A DNA stretch of 64,000 bases from the NCBI RefSeq assembly GCF_042427615.1, contig NZ_JBHMEZ010000003.1, forward strand, positions 992,001 through 1,056,000. The letters are read 5' to 3'. The notes beneath the pieces were generated by a model. That model ran no database searches and was not told the origin of the DNA. It saw only the letters and a program-made list of their open reading frames with translations. Position 1 is the stretch's first letter. Each line of letters begins with the position of its first letter. Of the stretch, positions 15,343-24,300 are shown in pieces. The DNA is from Formosa undariae. GTDB lineage: Bacteria > Bacteroidota > Bacteroidia > Flavobacteriales > Flavobacteriaceae. The translations under genes were made by a program, and so were the position numbers.

Positions 15343-18300
15343 ATGAATTTTTTAAATTCTGTACTTAAGGTATTTGTTGGAGACAAATCCAAGCAAGATG
15401 TAAAAGCCATCATGCCTTTAGTAAATAAAATTAAAACTTTTGAAAAGGCTCTTGAAGCTTTATCTCACGACGAACTTAGAGCAAAAACAGCTTACTTTAA
15501 AGCTAAAATTGCCGAAGGTCGTAAACCTTTCGAAGATCAAATCACTGCCCTTTTAGAAGAAGCAAATAATACTGAAGACATCGACAGACGTGAAGACATT
15601 TATCAAGAAATTGATAAATTAAAAGACGACTCTTACGCTGCGACAGAAGACGTATTAAACGACATTCTTCCTGAAGCTTTTGGTGTTGTAAAAGAAACTG
15701 CTAAACGTTTCAAAGATAATACGAGTATTCCAGTTACCGCAAATGCTTTCGATAGAGAGATTTCGGGAACTAAAGGTTATGTAGAATTACAAGACGATAA
15801 AGCCGTTTGGGCAAACTCTTGGGATGCTGCTGGAAAAGCCATTACTTGGGATATGGTACATTACGATGTACAACTTATTGGTGGTATTGCTATGCACCAA
15901 GGTAAAATTGCAGAGATGCATACTGGAGAAGGTAAAACGTTAGTAGCAACCTTACCAATGTACTTAAATGCGTTAGCAGGAAAAGGAGTTCACCTGGTTA
16001 CTGTAAACGACTACTTAGCAAAACGTGATAGTGCTTGGATGGCACCAATTTTCGAATTCCATGGTTTAAGTATCGATTGTATCGATTACCACCAACCAAA
16101 TTCTGAAGCACGTAAAAAAGCATATAATGCCGATATTACTTACGGAACAAATAACGAATTTGGTTTCGATTATTTACGTGATAATATGGCACATTCTCCA
16201 AACGATTTGGTACAACGTCCACACCACTATGCCATTGTCGATGAAGTCGATTCTGTATTAGTAGATGATGCTCGTACACCATTAATTATTTCTGGTCCGA
16301 TTCCTCAAGGAGACCGTCACGAATTCACAGAGTTAAAGCCTAAAGTTGAAGATATCGTATCTGTGCAACGTAAATATTTAACTGGTGTTTTTGCTGAAGC
16401 TAAAAAATTAATTAACGAAGGAGACACTAAAGAAGGTGGTTTTCAATTGTTACGTGTATTCCGTGGGATGCCTAAAAACAAAGCCTTAATTAAATTTTTA
16501 AGTGAAGACGGCGTTAGACAATTACTTCAGAAAACTGAAAATCACTATATGCAGGATAACAACCGCGAGATGCCTAAGGTAGACGAAGAGTTGTACTATG
16601 TTATAGATGAAAAAAATAATCAGATTGAATTATCAGACAAAGGTGTTGAATACCTTTCTGGTTCAGACAATCCTGACTTTTTCGTAATGCCAGAAATTGG
16701 TATTGAGATGGCTAAAATTGAAGCAAAAGGTTTACCTGCTGAAGAAGAAGCGAATCAAAAAGAAGATTTATTTAGAGACTTCGGAATTAAATCTGAACGT
16801 ATACATACCTTAAATCAATTACTTAAAGCCTACGCCCTATTTGAGAAAGACAATCAATATGTGGTGATGGAAAACAAAGTAATGATTGTAGACGAGCAAA
16901 CAGGTCGTATTATGGATGGTCGTCGTTATAGCGATGGATTACACCAAGCGATTGAAGCTAAAGAAAATGTAAAAATTGAAGCTGCTACACAAACATTTGC
17001 AACAGTTACACTTCAAAACTTCTTTAGAATGTACCGCAAACTTTCTGGTATGACGGGTACAGCGATTACTGAAGCAGGGGAATTATGGGAAATCTATAAA
17101 TTAGATGTTGTCGAAATTCCAACAAACCGACCAATCGCAAGACACGATAAAGAAGATTTAGTTTATAAAACTAAGCGTGAAAAATACAATGCAGTAATCG
17201 AAGAGGTTACTAAATTATCTAAAGCTGGGCGTCCTATATTAATTGGAACAACCAATGTAGAGATTAGTGAACTTTTAGGAAAAATGCTTAGCATCCGTAA
17301 AGTACCTCACAATGTATTAAACGCGAAATTACATAAAAGAGAAGCAGATATTGTTGCCGAAGCTGGTCAGCCAGGACAAGTAACTATTGCTACAAACATG
17401 GCAGGTCGTGGTACCGACATTAAGTTAATCGATGCGGTTAAAAAAGTTGGTGGTTTAGCAATTGTAGGTACAGAACGTCACGATTCACGTCGTGTAGACC
17501 GTCAGTTACGTGGTCGTGCAGGTCGTCAAGGAGATCCAGGAAGTTCTCAATTCTATGTCTCATTAGAAGATAACTTAATGCGATTATTCGGATCTGAGCG
17601 TATTGCAAAAATGATGGATAAAATGGGATTAGAAGAAGGTGAAGTCATTCAGCATTCTATGATTTCAAAATCTATCGAGCGTGCTCAGAAAAAAGTTGAA
17701 GAAAATAACTTCGGTGTTCGTAAACGTTTATTAGAGTACGATGATGTTATGAATGCGCAACGTGAGGTTGTTTACAAACGTCGTCACCATGCATTATTTG
17801 GAGAACGTCTTCGTGTAGATTTAGCAAACATGATTTTCGATACTGCCGAAAATATTGCTGAAGTAAACAAAGATGCTAACGATTATAAAAATTTCGGATT
17901 TGAATTAATTCGTTATTTCTCGATGGCTAATCCTGTAAGCGAGCAAGAATTCAACAAACTAACTGTTCAAGACATTGCAGCTAAAGTATACGCCGCAGCT
18001 TTCGACCACTATAAAGCTAAGATGGGTAAAAATGCAGAGCTTGCATTCCCTATTATTAAGAATGTTTACGAAACACAAGGCGAGAAATTTAAACGTATTG
18101 TTGTGCCGTTTACAGATGGTGTAAAAACATTACAAGTTGTTACAGATTTACAACAAGCTTACGAAACTGAAGGAAAGCAATTAATTACAGATTTCGAAAA
18201 GAACATTACTTTAGCCATTATCGACGATGCATGGAAATCGCATTTACGTAAAATGGATGAGTTAAAACAATCTGTTCAATTAGCGGTTCACGAACAAAAA

Positions 18301-18696
18301 GATCCGTTATTAATATACAAGTTCGAAGCTTTCGAATTGTTTAAAGTGATGATTACTCAAGTAAATAAAGATGTGATTTCATTCTTATTTAAAGGAGAAT
18401 TGCCTAGCGAAGATCAGAATGCAATTAGCGAAGCGAAACAAGTTGCACCTAGAAAGCAACAGGTAGAAACGACTAAGGAAGAAATTCCTAATCTAGACGA
18501 ACGTGCTTCTCAAAGCAGAGCTGCTGGTCAGACACAACGTCCAGAAGTTGTAGAAACTATTGTTCGCGATAGTCCAAAAATTGGTAGAAACGATAAAGTA
18601 ACAATTAAGAATGTAATGAACGGCGAAAGTAAAACCGTAAAATACAAACAAGCCGAACCACTTTTAGCTAAAGGGGATTGGGTAATTACAGAATAG
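15343..18696 (+). CDS. secA: Preprotein translocase ATPase SecA
   Basis: A 1117-residue motor that drives proteins through SecYEG. NBD1 has Walker A MHTGEGKT and DEVDSVLVDDARTPLI; the preprotein cross-linking domain follows; NBD2 has GTTNVEISE, NMAGRGTDIKL and GRAGRQGDPG. It is about 200 residues longer than the Escherichia coli protein, with an insertion in NBD1-PPXD (around 330-480), as is usual in Bacteroidota. The C-terminus (KVTIKNVMNGESKTVKYKQA...) lacks the cysteine-rich zinc tail that binds SecB in proteobacteria. It is transcribed alone between two terminators. Confidence 0.98.
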   Translation: MNFLNSVLKVFVGDKSKQDVKAIMPLVNKIKTFEKALEALSHDELRAKTAYFKAKIAEGRKPFEDQITALLEEANNTEDIDRREDIYQEIDKLKDDSYAATEDVLNDILPEAFGVVKETAKRFKDNTSIPVTANAFDREISGTKGYVELQDDKAVWANSWDAAGKAITWDMVHYDVQLIGGIAMHQGKIAEMHTGEGKTLVATLPMYLNALAGKGVHLVTVNDYLAKRDSAWMAPIFEFHGLSIDCIDYHQPNSEARKKAYNADITYGTNNEFGFDYLRDNMAHSPNDLVQRPHHYAIVDEVDSVLVDDARTPLIISGPIPQGDRHEFTELKPKVEDIVSVQRKYLTGVFAEAKKLINEGDTKEGGFQLLRVFRGMPKNKALIKFLSEDGVRQLLQKTENHYMQDNNREMPKVDEELYYVIDEKNNQIELSDKGVEYLSGSDNPDFFVMPEIGIEMAKIEAKGLPAEEEANQKEDLFRDFGIKSERIHTLNQLLKAYALFEKDNQYVVMENKVMIVDEQTGRIMDGRRYSDGLHQAIEAKENVKIEAATQTFATVTLQNFFRMYRKLSGMTGTAITEAGELWEIYKLDVVEIPTNRPIARHDKEDLVYKTKREKYNAVIEEVTKLSKAGRPILIGTTNVEISELLGKMLSIRKVPHNVLNAKLHKREADIVAEAGQPGQVTIATNMAGRGTDIKLIDAVKKVGGLAIVGTERHDSRRVDRQLRGRAGRQGDPGSSQFYVSLEDNLMRLFGSERIAKMMDKMGLEEGEVIQHSMISKSIERAQKKVEENNFGVRKRLLEYDDVMNAQREVVYKRRHHALFGERLRVDLANMIFDTAENIAEVNKDANDYKNFGFELIRYFSMANPVSEQEFNKLTVQDIAAKVYAAAFDHYKAKMGKNAELAFPIIKNVYETQGEKFKRIVVPFTDGVKTLQVVTDLQQAYETEGKQLITDFEKNITLAIIDDAWKSHLRKMDELKQSVQLAVHEQKDPLLIYKFEAFELFKVMITQVNKDVISFLFKGELPSEDQNAISEAKQVAPRKQQVETTKEEIPNLDERASQSRAAGQTQRPEVVETIVRDSPKIGRNDKVTIKNVMNGESKTVKYKQAEPLLAKGDWVITE

Positions 18697-18722
18697 TATA
18701 TTCTACTATATATTTAAACAAC

Positions 18723-18759
18723 AAAAAATCTGTCTATTTTATAATAGACAGATTTTTTA
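18723..18759 (+). terminator. secA terminator
   Basis: A 15-bp perfect stem (AAAAAATCTGTCTAT at 18723-18737, its complement at 18744-18758) with a 6-nt loop. A-tract and T-tract make it usable from both directions, so it may also stop the minus-strand gene that ends at 18890. Confidence 0.88.
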
Positions 18760-18889
18760 TTTTGGGGTGGTTTGGTAAGTAGTTTAGACACTTAAGTAAG
18801 TGAACAAATCACGGATAGGAATTCAACAAGCAGTTTTCGTAAGTAAATTAAAACAATTGATTTTATACGATATTGACATTTTGTTTTTA

Positions 18890-19945
18890 TTAATTTGCTC
18901 CTGCAGTAAAAATATATCTAGGAGTCATTTTCTTAATACCTAAATACCACCTCTGTCTTTTATATGTTGCGCTATATAATTGCTCATATCCATTAGTCCT
19001 TATTAATCTTTCAAAGTTCAAATGAACATCATTAAGTTCATTTAATTGTTTATAAACTCTTTCAAAATAGTAAAGCTTATTCCCTTGATAAATAGCAAGT
19101 TCCGTTTTAAGTTCAGTCAGATTATTTTTTTCTTTTGAACCCACATTGCAATACCAAATTTCAAAAGTAATCTCATGTATTTTTCCATATCCGGGAAATT
19201 CATTATTATATCCTAAGGCTTCCCACTTTTCAGAATGGTTTTTCACCAAATCCCAACCTTCAGGAACTTTAATTTCAGTCTGCTTTTCTGTTTCAAGCTC
19301 AATTGCTCTTTCTGTTTCAATCCATAATGGTTTTTTTTTAATTAACGCAAAATACCATCGTCTACGGTTTTTATTGTCAAGAGCTGTATAGAGTGATTCA
19401 TAGCCCTTTGTATTTGTTAATGTTTCTGTATAAACATCTTCTCCAATAATATTTTGTGGATTTCTTGGATTATAATTTAATGGATATTTGTCTGAAAATT
19501 TTTGAACTTTTTTTCTTTCTTTTGATCCAATTTCACAATACCAAACTTCAAATTCCCTTTCATAAAGTCTTCCATATCCCGGAAACTTATCATTTTCTCC
19601 AAATCCCAATTGAGTCCATCGCTTTGTTTTTCGGTAAACAACTTCCCATTTACCTATATCTTTTGTTGCTTTTGTTGCTTTTGTTGCTTTTGGAATAATA
19701 GAAGTATTAACTTTAAATCCAGCTGTATTTTCGATATAACCAATCTTTTTATTTAAATCTAACAAGTTTTTTATTTCACTTAATTCATATCGCTTCAAAT
19801 TTGACGCAGTTTTGGGAGACTTATTATTGACTCTCATAAAACATGATGAGCAAACCCTTTGTAGAGATTTTAAAATTCCTTTCCCAAAAATAGGTTGATT
19901 CCAGAAATATAGCGGCTTTTCGCAGAGGATACAGTTTTTACTCAT
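18890..19945 (-). CDS. Unrecognised protein: Cys4 zinc ribbon plus duplicated W-rich domain
   Basis: A 351-residue protein I do not recognise. Residues 5-35 hold a likely zinc ribbon (Cys5, Cys8, Cys32, Cys35). After a linker with KATKATKATK come two copies of a domain of about 105 residues: copy 1 at 100-204 and copy 2 at 231-339. Shared landmarks are a first Trp, FPGYG (121-125 and 250-254), FEVWYC/FEIWYC (132-137 and 261-266), GSKE, GYESLY/GYEQLY and RRWY/QRWY followed by KK. It has no signal peptide or membrane span, so it is probably cytosolic. It sits alone between secA and an ECF operon, has a TATATTTG promoter, and reads like accessory DNA. Function unknown. Confidence 0.7.
   Translation of the reverse strand: MSKNCILCEKPLYFWNQPIFGKGILKSLQRVCSSCFMRVNNKSPKTASNLKRYELSEIKNLLDLNKKIGYIENTAGFKVNTSIIPKATKATKATKDIGKWEVVYRKTKRWTQLGFGENDKFPGYGRLYEREFEVWYCEIGSKERKKVQKFSDKYPLNYNPRNPQNIIGEDVYTETLTNTKGYESLYTALDNKNRRRWYFALIKKKPLWIETERAIELETEKQTEIKVPEGWDLVKNHSEKWEALGYNNEFPGYGKIHEITFEIWYCNVGSKEKNNLTELKTELAIYQGNKLYYFERVYKQLNELNDVHLNFERLIRTNGYEQLYSATYKRQRWYLGIKKMTPRYIFTAGAN
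19661..19687 (-). repeat. 9-nt tandem repeat x3 in the linker
   Basis: Three exact copies of TTTTGTTGC (plus strand) encode Ala-Thr-Lys units in the linker of the zinc-ribbon protein. The unit is in frame, so copy number could vary without a frameshift. Confidence 0.85.
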
Positions 19946-20011
19946 TTAGTTGTCTTTTTTATATTAAGCTAGGGCTTGGATATGCATAAATGTTAACTTC
20001 TTTCACTAAAA

Positions 20012-20019
20012 CAAATATA
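20012..20019 (-). promoter_or_regulatory. TAnnTTTG promoter box of the zinc-ribbon gene
   Basis: Minus-strand TATATTTG lies 66 nt before the ATG at 19945, directly after a hairpin that may end the upstream operon. Confidence 0.5.
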
Positions 20020-20051
20020 GCCGATAATCCATTATTATTCAGGATATCGGC
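20020..20051 (-). terminator. Hairpin downstream of the second ECF operon
   Basis: Arms GCCGATAATCC and GGATATCGGC pair over 10 bp with one bulged A around an 11-nt loop, 50 nt after the stop of the last operon gene. The T-run that follows on the minus strand is short and interrupted, so termination efficiency is uncertain. Confidence 0.45.
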
Positions 20052-20101
20052 ACACAAAGTCCTATGTTAATAAGACGTATTTTAACTATATAAAATCGTA
20101 T

Positions 20102-21595
20102 TTACTCCATTGACACCTTACTAAATTTCGCATTAACGATAATCGATTTATTACTACTTAAATTCCCTGTAGAAAATGTAGACACATTTTCACTGCTCGT
20201 CTTTTTAGGATGTTTAAATCGGGATTGCTTGCCGTTGTACTGCAAACTATATTCTGTTTTGGGTAAACTAATTAGGGCATTGCTGTTTTCTAAAACAATA
20301 TTTAGATTCTGAAATGTCTCAGCTATTTTAGATATTTTAAGATCGCCAAAACTTCCATTAATTATAGTGTTTCCAGAAAGTTGCCCCAACTGAATATGCG
20401 ATGAATTTGAATTTAACACCAACTGATTTACAGTTTCAATTTTAGCGTTTTCAACATATTTTAAAACCAAGTGTCCTTGATTCCAATTAGCAATAGACAC
20501 CGGCGCATAAGACACCGCGATGGAAGTGTTACTCCCATCGATAGTGTTTGCTGTTAATTTGGTATGCGACATTTCTGCCTTTAAATTTTCTATAAGCGAT
20601 ACAAATTGTAATTCGCCATATTTTACATTCACTTTTAAATTTGCCTTTTTAGGCATGTGAATAATAATTGTTTTTCTAATATTAGGATTGCTATCCGGCA
20701 TGCTTCTGCCCTTCTCTGCTCTATGTCTCGCTTCTTCTGCCCGCATTCGGCTGGCATCGGCATCTTCTTGACCTTCCAGTTGCTTTTCAAACGATTTACC
20801 AAACGATTCTCCCCAAGCTTCCATTTGGTTCTCAAAATCCTTTCCGAAGCCATTTTCAAATTGTTTTCCCCAGGCTTCCATTTGCTTGCCATAAGATTCG
20901 CCAAACTTCTCTCCCCAGGCTTCCATCTTCTTCTCATATTCGCCAAAACCAGATGTGCTAAACTTTTTCGCCCAAGCTTTCATTTTGTCTTGATACTCTT
21001 TTCCGTATTCTTTATGATAGGTTTTACTCCACTTATCTAAATACTTTTCGCCTTCCGCTTTATAGGCTTCATAATCAAAATGTACTTGGCTCATACCTTC
21101 TGGTAATTCAGGTAGTTCTGGCATTACTGGTGGCTCCGGCATATTGGGCATTTGTGGCATATTCGAGAAATGCTTCATATCGGGTATTGGTGGCATCGGT
21201 GGCATATCGGCCAATTCGAATTCTAAATGCTGTAATGCTGAAATTGAATTCACATCGAAATCGTAACCTACATCCCAACCATTTTGCATCCCTTTAGACG
21301 AAATATTCACGAAATTGCTAGAACCACTTACGTCGACATTCCAGTCCTTTAATGCGTTTTGTAAATCGGACTGACTTAAATGATCGCTTTCTACAAAAGC
21401 TTCAACTTCAATAACATCTTTATTCCATGTATCGATTTTTACAATGGTATAATTCGATTCTAAATTAATGGTCACATCTTTATTCACTTTTAAAGATTGC
21501 GATGCTTTAGATAGCTTTTGCTGCGCTTGTGTTTGATTAGACACAAATAATAACAGCACTAAACTTGCTATCGATTTTATAATTAACTGTTTCAT
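20102..21595 (-). CDS. Secreted protein with W-rich repeats and DUF4097-like beta domain
   Basis: A 497-residue exported protein with a signal peptide (residues 1-24, ending TQAQ). After an N-terminal beta region (VNKDVTINLESNYTIVKIDTW, resembling DUF4097-type adhesin-like domains) comes a Pro/Met-rich stretch (about 130-170), then a charged region with repeated units built on KMKAW, KMEAW, QMEAW and QMEAW, each followed by GE.FG or GK.FE (about 205-275). The C-terminal 150 residues are again beta-rich with repeated N and S. It is the last gene of an ECF sigma operon, 28 nt after the anti-sigma gene. Probably envelope-located; function unknown. Confidence 0.65.
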   Translation of the reverse strand: MKQLIIKSIASLVLLLFVSNQTQAQQKLSKASQSLKVNKDVTINLESNYTIVKIDTWNKDVIEVEAFVESDHLSQSDLQNALKDWNVDVSGSSNFVNISSKGMQNGWDVGYDFDVNSISALQHLEFELADMPPMPPIPDMKHFSNMPQMPNMPEPPVMPELPELPEGMSQVHFDYEAYKAEGEKYLDKWSKTYHKEYGKEYQDKMKAWAKKFSTSGFGEYEKKMEAWGEKFGESYGKQMEAWGKQFENGFGKDFENQMEAWGESFGKSFEKQLEGQEDADASRMRAEEARHRAEKGRSMPDSNPNIRKTIIIHMPKKANLKVNVKYGELQFVSLIENLKAEMSHTKLTANTIDGSNTSIAVSYAPVSIANWNQGHLVLKYVENAKIETVNQLVLNSNSSHIQLGQLSGNTIINGSFGDLKISKIAETFQNLNIVLENSNALISLPKTEYSLQYNGKQSRFKHPKKTSSENVSTFSTGNLSSNKSIIVNAKFSKVSME

Positions 21596-21623
21596 TTTTT
21601 GATTGATTTTTTAGATTGATTGT

Positions 21624-22223
21624 TTAGATTGATTGTTCTATTGCCTCTTCGGCAAAAGCATCAGTACTGAATTCTTTTAATTGATCGCGTAAACGGTATA
21701 ATAAGTTTAAACGCAATTTTAAATTATCGATTAAGGCATTTACGGTTAACGCGCTCGGGCCTGATTCTGTTAATTCTACAGATAGTTTTTTGTACTCGTT
21801 TGTCAACTCTTCTAAACGCTGAATATAACCATCGATTAATTCTTTATTCGCTGGCGTTAATTCTACTTTAGATAACTCGGTATGAATACTCGCTAAATAA
21901 TAATCTTCAACTTTCTTTAAATCAGGAGACAAATCGCCCAAAGTTTTCGTTTTTGCAACTGGTGCAACCTCCGTTTCTACAACTTGCTGTTGGGGTTCTA
22001 CCATTTTATCTGACTTAAAAAACGTATATCCTCCAAAACTTAGCGCAAATAATATCACTAAACTCGCGGCAATGGACATCCAATTAAATTCAGACTTAGG
22101 CGGATCTTGAGGTAAACTAGCATTCAACTTTTCTAAAAAGCGTGCTTCATGTCCTTCAGATAACATTTCATCTTTCTGATGTTCTTTATCGGCTTCAAAT
22201 AAGTCTCTAATATCTTGCGCCAT
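21624..22223 (-). CDS. Putative membrane-bound anti-sigma factor
   Basis: A 199-residue protein with a cytoplasmic N-terminus (1-48), one membrane span (about 49-68, MSIAASLVILFALSFGGYTFF) and an acidic, helical periplasmic part. It overlaps the preceding sigma gene by 17 nt, strong evidence for coupled synthesis, and so is probably its regulator. No zinc anti-sigma motif is present. Overall plan matches the product at 780-1277, although sequence similarity is limited to general features. Confidence 0.65.
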   Translation of the reverse strand: MAQDIRDLFEADKEHQKDEMLSEGHEARFLEKLNASLPQDPPKSEFNWMSIAASLVILFALSFGGYTFFKSDKMVEPQQQVVETEVAPVAKTKTLGDLSPDLKKVEDYYLASIHTELSKVELTPANKELIDGYIQRLEELTNEYKKLSVELTESGPSALTVNALIDNLKLRLNLLYRLRDQLKEFSTDAFAEEAIEQSI

Positions 22224-22764
22224 AGTCTTTCGATTTTAAAAGTTCTTGTAATTTTTGTTTCCCTCGCGATAATTGTGTGCGTGAGGCCACTTCAGAAATA
22301 TTTAAAATTTCGGAAATCTCCTGGTGGTCATAGCCTTCAATTAAAAATAGCATCACCACATATTTATACTTTTCCGGTAGCGTTTCAATAACTAATTTAA
22401 CGTCATCTAAAGTCACATTATCATCTACCGCCCAACTATCATGAGGATCTGTATCGACCACTTTCAGGTGCACCTCTTCTAAAACATCCAACTCTTGTTT
22501 TTTAGATTTAAGTGAATCGATACAGGTATTCACAACAATACGTTTTAACCAAGCACCAAAAGTGACATCACCTTTAAACTGATGTAGTTTACTAAAGGCC
22601 TTTATAAATGCATCTTGCACCAGATCTTCGGCTTCAGCTGTATTCGAAATAAACCGTTTGGCAACACTATACATACCTTGGCAGTACTGGTTGTATAACT
22701 GCAATTGCGCCTTTCGGTTATGCCGCTTACATTCCTCTATAATATCAATAGAAAATGAATTCAC
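22207..22764 (-). CDS. ECF-type RNA polymerase sigma factor
   Basis: A 185-residue ECF sigma factor. Region 2 has AEDLVQDAFIKAFSKLHQF and GAWLKRIVVNTCID (about residues 44-85); region 4 has LPEKYKYVVMLFLIEGYDHQEISEILNI and SRTQLSRGKQKLQ (about 130-175). It starts a three-gene operon with the overlapping anti-sigma-like gene and a secreted repeat protein. It is not closely similar to the ECF factor at 204-746, so the two operons probably answer different signals. Confidence 0.93.
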   Translation of the reverse strand: MNSFSIDIIEECKRHNRKAQLQLYNQYCQGMYSVAKRFISNTAEAEDLVQDAFIKAFSKLHQFKGDVTFGAWLKRIVVNTCIDSLKSKKQELDVLEEVHLKVVDTDPHDSWAVDDNVTLDDVKLVIETLPEKYKYVVMLFLIEGYDHQEISEILNISEVASRTQLSRGKQKLQELLKSKDYGARY

Positions 22765-22936
22765 TTGTGGTTTTATTGGTTAGTGTACATCTTAAAGACG
22801 ACTATTATTTTGAAGTGTTGCAAAAAAAGTAATATAATTTTTTCTAAGGCTTGTTAAAATTAGATTAATTAAACTCAAGCGCTTTTAAGTTGATTATCTT
22901 TTAAAGTATCTTTACCTCCTAAATACAAATTGTTTT

Positions 22937-23491
22937 ATGAATAGATTTTTAAAATGGGTAATGATTCTTCTATTGTTTGTTGCCATAGGAGTTTTTCTAT
23001 ATGCATATTTTGAAAAAGACGCATTCAATAAAGTACTAAGTCCGAAGGATACTGTAGAATATAAATTAAACGATTTAGAGTTAGAGGTTTTTTACAACAG
23101 ACCCTCTAAACGCGACCGTTTAATTTTTGGCGGATTAGTACCTTATAATGAAGTTTGGAGAACAGGTGCCAACGAAGCGACTACGTTTAAAACAAATAAA
23201 CCTTTAAAAATAGGAGATAGTACGTTGCCTCCTGGAAAATATACACTTTGGTCTATTCCTAACGATTCTACTTGGCATGTTATGTTTAATACAAAGCAAT
23301 ATAAATGGGGCGTAGACGAAACCATGCAAGCCATGAGAGATCCCGCTTTTGATGTTGTAGATTTACAAGTTCCTGTAGAAAAATTAAACAATTCTGTTGA
23401 AGAGTTTACGATTTCTTTCGATAATTCTACCGATAATTTAGCTCTAACAATGGCCTGGGACGATGTAAAAGTTGCAGTGCCGCTTAAGTAA
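22937..23491 (+). CDS. DUF2911 family exported protein
   Basis: A 184-residue protein with an N-terminal hydrophobic segment (residues 6-24) acting as a signal anchor, followed by a DUF2911 domain: YNRPSKRDRLIFGGLVPYNEVWRTGANEATTF, then LPPGKYTLWSIPNDSTWHVMFN. The family is common in Bacteroidota and has no assigned activity. The gene stands alone, divergent from the ECF operon. A promoter-like TATCTTTA (22907-22914), one base off consensus, precedes it. Confidence 0.82.
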   Translation: MNRFLKWVMILLLFVAIGVFLYAYFEKDAFNKVLSPKDTVEYKLNDLELEVFYNRPSKRDRLIFGGLVPYNEVWRTGANEATTFKTNKPLKIGDSTLPPGKYTLWSIPNDSTWHVMFNTKQYKWGVDETMQAMRDPAFDVVDLQVPVEKLNNSVEEFTISFDNSTDNLALTMAWDDVKVAVPLK

Positions 23492-23559
23492 GTTACATAC
23501 GCTATTACCATTTATCGTACATTTGTAAATGTTAAAATTTTCTATTGTAGAAAAAAGAA

Positions 23560-23567
23560 TACATTTG
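23560..23567 (+). promoter_or_regulatory. TAnnTTTG promoter box of the sugar-transfer operon
   Basis: TACATTTG lies 19 nt before the ATG of the first glycosyltransferase gene. Confidence 0.6.
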
Positions 23568-23586
23568 CACTTTCAAGTTATTATCT

Positions 23587-24300
23587 ATGAGTTACCAATT
23601 CACCATTATAGTTCCTGTTTATAATGAAGAAGACAATTTATTACGCGTCGAACAAGAACTTTTAGCCTATGCAAAAACGGCATCTAAAAGCACTAAAATA
23701 CTACTTGTAAACGATGGTTCTAAAGACAAAAGTCAGGAATTCATGGAGGCTATCTGTCAACGAAATTCTATATTCGAATTTATCAGTTTTAAAGAAAACC
23801 GTGGACTAAGTGCAGCTATAAAAGCAGGTTTCGACTATGCAGATACACCACTAGTTGGGTATATCGATTCTGATTTACAAACAGCACCTTCAGATTTTAA
23901 TATTTTACTTCAACATATTGGCGAGTACGATTTGGTTACGGGCGTACGCTCTAACCGAAAGGATTCGTTTGTAAAAAACATGTCCTCGAAAATTGCAAAT
24001 GGAGTGCGTAGAAGTTTTACTCACGATGGTATGGATGACACGGGTTGTCCTTTAAAAGTGATTAAAACAGATTATGCAAAACGTATTCCTATGTTTAAAG
24101 GTTTGCACCGTTTTTTACCTGCGATGATTTTATTACAGCATGGAAAAATAATTCAAGTCCCAGTTCAGCATTTTCCACGAATTGCCGGAGAAGCTAAATT
24201 TGGTTTATGGAATAGATTAATTGGTCCATTAGTAGATTGCTTTGCTTATAAATGGATGAAAAAGAAGTATATTAACTACGAAATTGAGACCCGTAGTTAA
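23587..24300 (+). CDS. GT2 polyprenyl-phosphate sugar synthase (ArnC/DPM1-like, no membrane tail)
   Basis: A 237-residue family 2 glycosyltransferase. IIVPVYNEEDNL (7-18), LLVNDGSKDKS, the acceptor-site ENRGLSAAIKAG and the metal-binding YIDSDLQ match dolichyl/undecaprenyl-phosphate sugar synthases such as DPM1 and ArnC. It lacks the two C-terminal membrane spans of ArnC, so it is probably peripheral or recruited by the next gene product. Its stop codon overlaps the start of that gene by one base (TAATG). It likely loads a sugar onto undecaprenyl phosphate for the ArnT-like enzyme encoded two genes on. The sugar is unknown. Confidence 0.83.
   Translation: MSYQFTIIVPVYNEEDNLLRVEQELLAYAKTASKSTKILLVNDGSKDKSQEFMEAICQRNSIFEFISFKENRGLSAAIKAGFDYADTPLVGYIDSDLQTAPSDFNILLQHIGEYDLVTGVRSNRKDSFVKNMSSKIANGVRRSFTHDGMDDTGCPLKVIKTDYAKRIPMFKGLHRFLPAMILLQHGKIIQVPVQHFPRIAGEAKFGLWNRLIGPLVDCFAYKWMKKKYINYEIETRS

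Noticed and set aside
19661..19687. CRISPR-like or regulatory repeat
   Set aside because: The units are contiguous 9-mers in the coding frame with no spacers.
20657..21040. Plus- and minus-strand ORFs inside the W-rich repeat gene
   Set aside because: They are long only because of the repeated sequence; they lack a promoter and have no recognisable domain, while the main frame has a signal peptide and operon context.
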